Shown here: positions 57,565-64,000 of the stretch, one piece after another
How the letters are laid out: every line of letters starts with the position of its first letter
Position numbering within the stretch: the first letter of the stretch is position 1
Origin: Calamus simplicifolius
Taxonomy: Eukaryota > Streptophyta > Magnoliopsida > Arecales > Arecaceae
Direction of reading: 5' to 3'
Length of the DNA stretch: 64,000 bases
Assembly: GCA_900491605.1 (NCBI GenBank)
Contig: UESW01004568.1
Span: 273,609 to 337,608, forward strand
The notes under the pieces: model-generated
Database searches by the model: none
Told to the model about the DNA's origin: nothing
What the model saw: the letters and a program-made list of their open reading frames with translations, nothing else
Translations under genes and position numbers: made by a program

Positions 57565-60500
57565 CTGAGCAACTGCAGGGCACTCTGACTATCACTGTGT
57601 AACAATACTATACCCTGCTTCACCCCCATTTCCATGATGAGTCTCTTCAACCAAAGAGCCTCCTTGGCAGCCTCTGTAATCCCTATATACTCAGCTTCTG
57701 TTGTAGACAAAGCTGTAGGTTGAAGGGTTGATCTCCAAGAAATTAATCCACCATACATGCTGAACACATACCCTATGGTAGACCTTCTTGTATCCAGATC
57801 ACCTGCAAAATTTGCATCCACAAATCCTTCCAATGGACCTAATGACTTACTTGGGATATTAGATTTCTCCTTAGATCCATCTTGCTGCCCAAAAATTAGA
57901 CCAAGTCCACGAGTTCCCTGAAGGTACCTCAAAATCCACTTGAGTGCCTTCCAGTGCTCCTTCCCTGGGTTCGCCATGAATCTGCTCACCTGGCTCACTG
58001 CATATGCTATGTCAGGCCTGCAACACACCATAGCATACATAATGCTGCCCACGGCACTGGCATATGGAACTCTCTCCATGTACTCTTTCTCTTCATCTGT
58101 CTGGGGGTTCTGTAACTTAGAAAGAGACATGTGACTAGCCAAAGGTGTTCCAACTGGTTTGGCCTTATCCATCCCAAACCTCTCCAACACCTTGTGAATA
58201 TATCCACCCAATGACAAGTGTAGAATTCCCTTGGTCCTATCTCTGTAAATTTTCATCCCAAGTATCTTCCTAGCTGACCCCAAATCCTTCATTTCAAATT
58301 CTGTTGATAATGCATATTTCAGTCCATTCACTGCTTCAACACTCCTGCTGGCAATGAGCATATCATCCACATACAGAAGGAGATACAGTGCATCATCCTC
58401 ATCCACATCTTTCACATAGACACAAGTATCATGTTCACATCTAGAAAATCCAAGGCCCAAAATAAAAGTGTCAAACCTTTTGTACCACTGACGGGGTGAC
58501 TGCTTCAAACCATAGAGCGATTTCTTTAGTAGACACACTTTTTCTTCCAATCCAGATTCCTTGAAACCCTCTGGTTGCTTCATGTATATCCTCTCCTCTA
58601 GACTCCCATGTAAAAAAGCCGTCTTCACGTCCATCTGCTGCAACTCCATACCATGTTGTGCTACGAGAGATAACAACACACGAATTGAAGCATGACGTAC
58701 CACTGGAGAGAATACCTCTGTGTAGTCCACTCCCTCTCTCTGTGAGAACCCCTTAGCAACAAGCCTTGCTTTGTATCTGACTCCACCTTGCTCTGAAGGT
58801 GCCTCCTTCTTTGTGAACACCCATTTTGAACCAATGGCCCGAGCATCTCTAGGTAGATCCACTAGCTGCCATGTCTTGTTCTTTTCCAGGGACTCCATCT
58901 CCTCCATCATGGCCTGCATCCATGAGTCTCTTTCTGAACTTTCCATGGCTTCTTGGAAGGTCTCTGGATCTTCATTTGCAGTGATTAGAGCATAGGAAAT
59001 CATGTCATCAATGCGATACCGAGCAGGTTTGATGATGGTACGCTTTGCCTTGTGTAGTGCCACACCCCTTTGATCATCTCTCAAAGCTGAAGTGTGTGAC
59101 TCCACCTGCACCTCCTTTTGGATTGATGGCTCTTCTGGCTGATCCTTTACATGTATTGGAACATTCATACCAAACTCCACCTCAAAAGAAGCATGTTTTG
59201 AAGTAGAAGTAGAAGGTACATCACCTGTCAGCCAATGCTGTCCACTGCTGTCCTGTTCAGCCTTTTCAGCTCCATCTGCAATCTCTGACCTCTTCAAGAT
59301 GCTCTTCTCATCAAAAATAATGTCTCTACTGATGATACACTTCTGTGAATCTGAACTCCATAGCAAATAGCCTTTAACTCCCTGTGGATACCCGATGAAG
59401 ATCAGCCTTTGTGATTTTGGGTCCAGCTTGCTCCTTTCAGTTGCCTCCACATGTGCATAGGCTGGGCAACCAAAAATCCTTAGGTGTCCAAGCTCCACCT
59501 TCTTCCCACTCCAGATCTCCTCTGGAATGCCTCCATCAAGTTTTCTATTAGGGGACCTGTTAACAAGAAAACCAGAGAACATAATTGCATCACCCCAAAA
59601 GACCTTGGGCAGTGATGCCTGCAGCCTCAAACACCTAGCCTTCTCTGTCAATGTACGATTCATCCTCTCTGCCACACCATTCTGCTGGGGAGTCATCCTT
59701 ACTGTGTAATGGCGTTGGATCCCATTTTCCTCACAGTAGCTTCTGAATTCATTGCTTGTATACTCCCCTCCATTGTCAGATCTCAAACACTTCACTGGTT
59801 TTCCTGTCTCCTTTTCAACACCAACTCTCCAAGCTTTAAACCGGGCAAATACCTCTGATTTTTCTCTTATCAGATATACCCATACCTTCCTGGAGTAGTC
59901 ATCAATGAAAGTTAAAAAATACTTAGCCCCACCTCTGGCTGACACAGGGGCCGGTCCCCATACATCTGAGTGAACTAGTTCCAGAATACCTTCACTCTGC
60001 TTGGAACTGCTGGCAAATCTCACCCTATGTTGTTTGCCATAAATACAGGGCTCACAGATGTCATTGTCCTCCTTCTTAAGTGCTGGAATCAGACCTCTTT
60101 TGCTGAGTTCTATAAGCCCTTTATCACTCATGTGTCCCATTCGATAGTGCCACAGTTTATAGACCAACTGTTCCTCCTGTGCCGCTGCTAGCACCTCTGC
60201 ACCATCTATGGCCACTGAGCCTTCCATCTGATAGAGATTATTTTCCAACCTTCTCCCTTTCATCACCACTAATGCACCCTTGGTTATCCTCAAACATCCA
60301 CTCCCCGGCTGGCTTCCAAAAGCATACCCATGCTTCTCCAGGTAGCCCAAAGAAATTAGATTCTTCTTCAACTCCGGGACATGTTTGACATTGGTCAAAG
60401 TCCTTATAACCCCATCATACATCCTCACCCTTATGCTTCCAACTCCAGCAACCTTACAAGGATGATTATCACCAAGGCATACACTCCCTCCATCAGATTC

Positions 60501-60683
60501 TTCATAAGTTGCAAACCACTCCCTATGCGAAGTATAATGGTGAGAACATGCTGAGTCAAGTGTCCAACAACTATCACACTTCTTGGTCCCATCTGAAACT
60601 ACCAGTACATCATCTTCACTGTCTTCAGATGAATTTGCACCACCATTGCTGGTTGAACCTCCCTTGGAAATGCCCTCCCCTTC
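57531..60683 (-). CDS. copia pol: protease, integrase, RT, RNase H
   Basis: One frame is open from 60683 down to the stop at 57531; the first ATG is at 60428 (965 codons), but the protease active site (DSACSHH) lies upstream of it, so the ATG is not the true start: pol is normally made as a fusion with gag. Counting from 60428: GAG-pre-integrase zinc segment about 92-135 (HYRMGH, CEPCIYGKQHRVRF); integrase about 150-310 (Asp in HSDVWGPAP, Asp in RSDNGGEY, Glu in NGVAERMNR); RT about 540-790 with WVFTKKEA, MDVKTAFLHG and the YVDD box; RNase H about 855-960 (FVDANFAGD, STTEAEYIG). All catalytic residues looked for are present. The 3' end is broken by a frameshift near 57565 that gives a premature stop. 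Confidence 0.93.
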   Translation of the reverse strand, partial: EGEGISKGGSTSNGGANSSEDSEDDVLVVSDGTKKCDSCWTLDSACSHHYTSHREWFATYEESDGGSVCLGDNHPCKVAGVGSIRVRMYDGVIRTLTNVKHVPELKKNLISLGYLEKHGYAFGSQPGSGCLRITKGALVVMKGRRLENNLYQMEGSVAIDGAEVLAAAQEEQLVYKLWHYRMGHMSDKGLIELSKRGLIPALKKEDNDICEPCIYGKQHRVRFASSSKQSEGILELVHSDVWGPAPVSARGGAKYFLTFIDDYSRKVWVYLIREKSEVFARFKAWRVGVEKETGKPVKCLRSDNGGEYTSNEFRSYCEENGIQRHYTVRMTPQQNGVAERMNRTLTEKARCLRLQASLPKVFWGDAIMFSGFLVNRSPNRKLDGGIPEEIWSGKKVELGHLRIFGCPAYAHVEATERSKLDPKSQRLIFIGYPQGVKGYLLWSSDSQKCIISRDIIFDEKSILKRSEIADGAEKAEQDSSGQHWLTGDVPSTSTSKHASFEVEFGMNVPIHVKDQPEEPSIQKEVQVESHTSALRDDQRGVALHKAKRTIIKPARYRIDDMISYALITANEDPETFQEAMESSERDSWMQAMMEEMESLEKNKTWQLVDLPRDARAIGSKWVFTKKEAPSEQGGVRYKARLVAKGFSQREGVDYTEVFSPVVRHASIRVLLSLVAQHGMELQQMDVKTAFLHGSLEERIYMKQPEGFKESGLEEKVCLLKKSLYGLKQSPRQWYKRFDTFILGLGFSRCEHDTCVYVKDVDEDDALYLLLYVDDMLIASRSVEAVNGLKYALSTEFEMKDLGSARKILGMKIYRDRTKGILHLSLGGYIHKVLERFGMDKAKPVGTPLASHMSLSKLQNPQTDEEKEYMERVPYASAVGSIMYAMVCCRPDIAYAVSQVSRFMANPGKEHWKALKWILRYLQGTRGLGLIFGQQDGSKEKSNIPSKSLGPLEGFVDANFAGDLDTRRSTIGYVFSMYGGLISWRSTLQPTALSTTEAEYIGITEAAKEALWLKRLIMEMGVKQGIVLLHSDSQSALQLLRTQSIMHAQSI

Positions 60684-61428
60684 TCATTCTTCAGAAGTGG
60701 GCAATTTCTCTTCAGGTGACCAATCTGATGACACTTGTAACACTTCCATGCTTTCTGCTTGCCCCGAGACTTAGATCTGCCTTTGGACTTGCCTCTAACC
60801 TTTTCCCAGGGTCTTCCTTGCCTCTCATTCACAGCAAGTACCTCTGTGTTAGAGTTTCCCATGCGAATCTTTTCTCTTTGCTGGTTTGATCTCAGCACCC
60901 CCACAACCTCTTCATAATTCAGGGTCTCCTTCCCATACACCAAGGTTGTAATCAGACCATCATAGGAACTGGGTAGCGAACACAACAAGATGAGGGTCTT
61001 GTCTTCTTCATCAATTTTCACATCAAGGCTCATCACCTCTGAGCACACTTGATTGAATTTCTGAATATGGGCCACAAGATCTCCTCCCTCAGGCATTCTC
61101 AAGCTGTACAACTGTTTCTTCAACCACAACTTGTTTGTCATGCTCTTTCCCATGTAAGTGTTCTCTAAAGTTTCCAGAGCCCCCTTGCCATGGTCTGCGT
61201 GCAAATCTCCGGCAAGACTTGATCAGCCAAGCACATCCTGATTGTGCTAAATGCAATCTCCTCTAACTCCTCCCAATCCTCACGACTTACATTATCCGGT
61301 CTTTGTTTCACCAAGACCTTATAAATCCTTTGCTGTACCAATAAATCCTTCACCCTTTGCTGCCATAGGGTGAAGTTTCCCTTGCCATCATACTTTTCAA
61401 AATCGAATTTAAAGCTACTAGATGCCAT
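60599..61428 (-). pseudogene. copia gag, frameshifted
   Basis: Starts at the ATG at 61428 (MASSSFKFDFEKYDGKG). The reading changes frame at about 61195: the first part ends in QVLPEIC, and the second resumes at about 61198 with KGALETLENTYMGKS and NKLWLKKQLYSLRMPEGGD, close to Tnt1 gag. A zinc knuckle CYKCHQIGHLKRNC near its end binds RNA in this family. A second shift between 60599 and 60683 separates it from pol. As it stands no complete Gag or Gag-Pol can be made. Confidence 0.88.
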
Positions 61429-61550
61429 ATCCAACCAAGAAACAATGCACACAACAAAAACAGAAAATTAAACTTGCTGCAGAAATTTCTGGTTTGATAT
61501 CTTACCAAGAAACGCCCAAGATCCAATCTTTTCTCCACCAAATCACCGAG

Positions 61551-61562
61551 GCTCTGATACCA
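61551..61562 (-). other. Primer binding site of the copia element
   Basis: In element sense TGGTATCAGAGC, two bases after the 5' LTR. This is the standard copia PBS, complementary to the initiator methionine tRNA. Confidence 0.92.
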
Positions 61563-61564
61563 AA

Positions 61565-62296
61565 TGAAGAGTGGATCGTCCTCTTTCTAACCTTGGAGCA
61601 TAGCACGCATTCGACCAGCCCCAAGTCGTGTGGAGATGCGGAAGCGAGATGATATCCTGCTGAAATTTCTGTAGCAGAATTTTAGATCTTGATCTTGGTA
61701 ATCTTCCCAGATTGATTAGCAACTAGGATTTTCCTTGGTTTCTTCTGCCCCAAGATTGTAAGAGAGGGTCGTGGCCTCTCTTCTTCCTCACATGAACCTT
61801 CAGATCTGATCCAGAAAATCAAGAGACGCTGCCCAAGAAGAAGGTGCTGCTAGGGTTTCTTCCTTCTCCTTCTTTGAGAGAGGTGGTTCCAAGAAGATGG
61901 CTAGGGCAGAGATGGCAGCAATAAAACCCTAGAAATCTAGGGCATCTATACGTGAGAAAGAGAGAAAGACATGGATAAAAGAAAAGAGAGGGATAGCTTA
62001 TTCTATGGAGAAAAGGGTTTCTTTTTCATTCATCTATAATCATCATCATTACATGATTATATAACCCGTCCCCATGACGGCCACCAAATAAAACCAGCAC
62101 CACACATGAACCGGTGCCTTATTATATGGATAATAAACCCTAAAAAACTCCCTTGGACCAACCCACACCTTGGGCCCAAACCCAGCCCAATGATAGACTA
62201 GCCCTCTCAAGACCCAACAACCTGAGCCTTAACCCTGTGGAGCCTACAAACCTCCACCCTAGGATTTAAGCTTGGAGTACCACACCAGGCTCTACA
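61565..62296 (-). repeat. 5' LTR of the copia element
   Basis: 732 bp, the partner of 56603-57336. Differences from it are single bases and 1-2 nt indels. It would carry the promoter of the element. Confidence 0.95.
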
Positions 62297-63502
62297 CTTT
62301 AGCACGTGAAAATATAATAATCCAAAAAATCTTTTTGTGCTATCATCCGATATTCATCATAAAAAATAAAAAATAAAACTTTCTTGTGCCAACAACTATA
62401 GATCCACAATTGCTCTTGATTTATATTATCCACAATTGTGTAGGTTTTACTGTTTAGGATTCGAGAATGTCGACAATATTTTGAGGTTAGCAACTCATAG
62501 GCATAGCCATAACCGTTGATTACATTCAGATTATATCGTTGCTACGGGTGTTATCAAGTCAGTCATTTGCATGGATCTTTGGGACAACTTTCTTTCAGAA
62601 GATGACAGGCGAGGCCTATCAAGATTCATTGAGATCATGAACTGTTATATAATTCTTCAACAATTTCATTATATTGCAGCAGTAAGGAGTCTTCTATATC
62701 ATTATTAATTTTCATCTTCCAAAATCGTTCTTGAAACAATATTTGGTCTTTAGAAGCACGCAAAGCACATCGAGGTTACTTACCATGCATCCACCGTTCT
62801 TATAATAGTCTCTGCCTCATTTTCTCAACGATTAACCATATTCTTCAATTTCTTTGAGAGGATTGAGCTTAGTCCTGAGGATTATCAGACAGAAAATTCA
62901 AGTCTCAAGAGGTATTGGTGTTAAACTGTTGTGTATAAGCAATACATTGTGTATAACTTCACAAAGATTTTTTAAAAAAATACAATTTAAAAGATTGAGA
63001 AAGGCAAAACTACTATAATTCTTTGCAATATCAATGATTTTTTAACTTACTGATGAAACATGGAAATAATTTAGCATGAACCGTCAAGAAAGAGAACTTT
63101 CCAAGCCTCTATTGCTCTCCGCTAAAAAAGAGATTCACAAAGATTTTATCCCACCTACGCTCGGTGTCAGTGTATCTAGCCTTGAGTTATGAAATGGGGA
63201 TTTGATCCGCCTGTGTTCTGTGTGAGTCTTTGTAGCATGATTTGGAACAATAGTATATAACCAGTACTCAGCTACAACCAAGGGGGTGCCACTAATTTAG
63301 CAAGCTGCTAAGCGATGCTAAGCAAGAAAAGGTGACCAATAGCTACAAATGTATTTGTATGGCATTTGAGACGGGTGGAAGAATCACGTAAACAACTAAT
63401 CTACTAAAGTGCTAACATGCTTCTGAATTATATCTACATTTAAATCCAAGTTGTCTCTCTGCCTACGTGTGTCCATTTTCACACCTCCCTTGCAGAATTG
63501 CT
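62297..63502. other. Intergenic, downstream of RopGEF
   Basis: About 1.2 kb of AT-rich sequence between the copia element and the stop codon of the RopGEF gene; it should hold the 3' UTR of that gene at its right end. No coding or RNA gene recognised. Confidence 0.55.
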
Positions 63503-63919
63503 TTAATGGCGAGCTGTTGGGCTTCTCAAGCCCCCTGAGATCTCGAGCTTCTGTATATACGAACAATTCCTTGTCACAATGCTAGGAGGCTTCACCAGTT
63601 TTCCCCTTCTCTCATTCAAATTCCCTGAATCCTTATTTTCTTCTTCTGCATCTGGATCAAAATGCCAACCCATGAAATCTGACAGTGTCATTGATGTGGG
63701 AGCTTCCTTCAACTTCTCCAACTCTTCTTTCGGGTCCAGTTTCTTCACCATTCTTGTTGTGTCTGAATTGGGCAGTGGTTGTTTTCTGTTTGAGTCCTTA
63801 TGTGATGGATTGCGAGCAACAGAGTCTGCATAGAGAACATCCTCGATTCGCGATATCACAGTGAATGCCAAGCTTTCTAGAACTCTTGAGTAGCTTTCCA
63901 AAACAGACTGTCCAACATC
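63503..63919 (-). CDS. RopGEF (PRONE) last exon, gene continues off window
   Basis: C-terminal exon of a plant Rho-GTPase (ROP) guanine nucleotide exchange factor. The PRONE domain end is seen as DVGQSVLESYSRVLESLAF and SRIEDVLYADS; after it comes a variable, charged tail with DFMGWHFDPDAEEENKD, ending at the TAA 63503-63505. RopGEFs load GTP on ROPs at the plasma membrane in polar growth and receptor-kinase signalling; their variable C-termini are often regulatory. The exon is 417 nt (139 codons including stop), starting at an acceptor (TTTCCACAG|GATGTT) on a codon border. The rest of the gene lies to the right of the window. The paralogue cannot be named. Confidence 0.88.
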   Translation of the reverse strand, partial: DVGQSVLESYSRVLESLAFTVISRIEDVLYADSVARNPSHKDSNRKQPLPNSDTTRMVKKLDPKEELEKLKEAPTSMTLSDFMGWHFDPDAEEENKDSGNLNERRGKLVKPPSIVTRNCSYIQKLEISGGLRSPTARH

Positions 63920-64000
63920 CTGTGGAAAATGATAAGAGTTGATCACATTGTTTCTATGGTTGAGGGAAAAATATGTTATTTTAGTATAATGAAAAAAAAA
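63920..64000 (-). other. RopGEF last intron, 3' part
   Basis: Sequence upstream (gene sense) of the acceptor at 63920-63922; T/A-rich as expected of an intron end. Confidence 0.6.

Larger units (their letters stand above)
56603..62296 (-). mobile_element. Full-length Ty1/copia retrotransposon (Tnt1/Tork-like)
   Basis: A 5694-bp element on the - strand with both LTRs (61565-62296 is the 5' LTR, 56603-57336 the 3' LTR), PBS, PPT, gag and pol in copia order (protease, integrase, RT, RNase H). It is flanked by a perfect 5-bp target duplication CTTTA (56598-56602 and 62297-62301). Gag and integrase text is close to tobacco Tnt1 as I remember it, hence Tork lineage (inference). The LTRs differ by only about 20 positions and small indels over 730 bp, so insertion was fairly recent. 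Three frame breaks (about 61195, between 60599 and 60683, about 57565) make this copy non-autonomous unless they are sequence errors. Confidence 0.95.

Noticed and set aside
1..64000. tRNA, rRNA, CRISPR or operon-like structures
   Set aside because: None found by eye; the window is eukaryotic nuclear DNA. A tRNA scan was not possible here.

Overview
This is nuclear DNA of a flowering plant. Introns have GT/AG ends, the genes belong to plant families (PRORP, TOL, plant ADCL-type aminotransferase, RopGEF), and retrotransposon debris fills the rest. Fairly AT-rich coding sequence, long TE-filled introns and the look of the proteins suggest a non-grass monocot such as a palm; that placement is a guess. 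Nothing prokaryotic (operons, CRISPR) is present.

Layout. 1-5196: 3' part of a decayed Ty3/gypsy element (RT, RNase H, integrase, spacer, 3' LTR). 5197-9447 and 9583-13053: two decayed L1-type LINEs of one family, same orientation. 13265-13934: a non-autonomous Mutator-like element with a perfect 9-bp target duplication; a second copy lies at 42761-43524. 14047-23298 (+): a seven-exon PRORP gene (protein-only RNase P) with all catalytic and zinc residues, but with an apparent frame break near its 5' end. 25385-39920 (-): a complete ten-exon TOM1-like (VHS-GAT) gene of 678 codons, convergent with PRORP; its long introns hold an RTE LINE remnant and local duplications. 46678-about 49400 (-): an intron-bearing pseudogene of an aminodeoxychorismate-lyase/D-amino-acid-transaminase-type protein. 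50147-53650: small foldback elements/MITEs. 53962-56371: a probable solo LTR. 56603-62296 (-): a full-length Tnt1/Tork-like Ty1/copia element with both LTRs, PBS, PPT and 5-bp target duplication. 63503-63919 (-): the last exon of a RopGEF gene running off the window.

The host genes share no pathway: tRNA 5' processing, ubiquitin-cargo sorting, folate/D-amino-acid metabolism (dead copy) and ROP GTPase activation. The window is a gene-poor, TE-rich stretch in which mobile DNA sits next to or inside every gene seen. No new multi-gene system is supported. The best leads are the Mutator-like pair (one copy ends about 110 bp before the PRORP start and carries a TATA-like stretch), the PRORP 5' frame break, the foldback family with a 12-bp duplication, and the decayed ADCL copy. 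All exon limits were read by eye from splice sites, reading phase and remembered family similarity; none was tested by alignment or transcript data.
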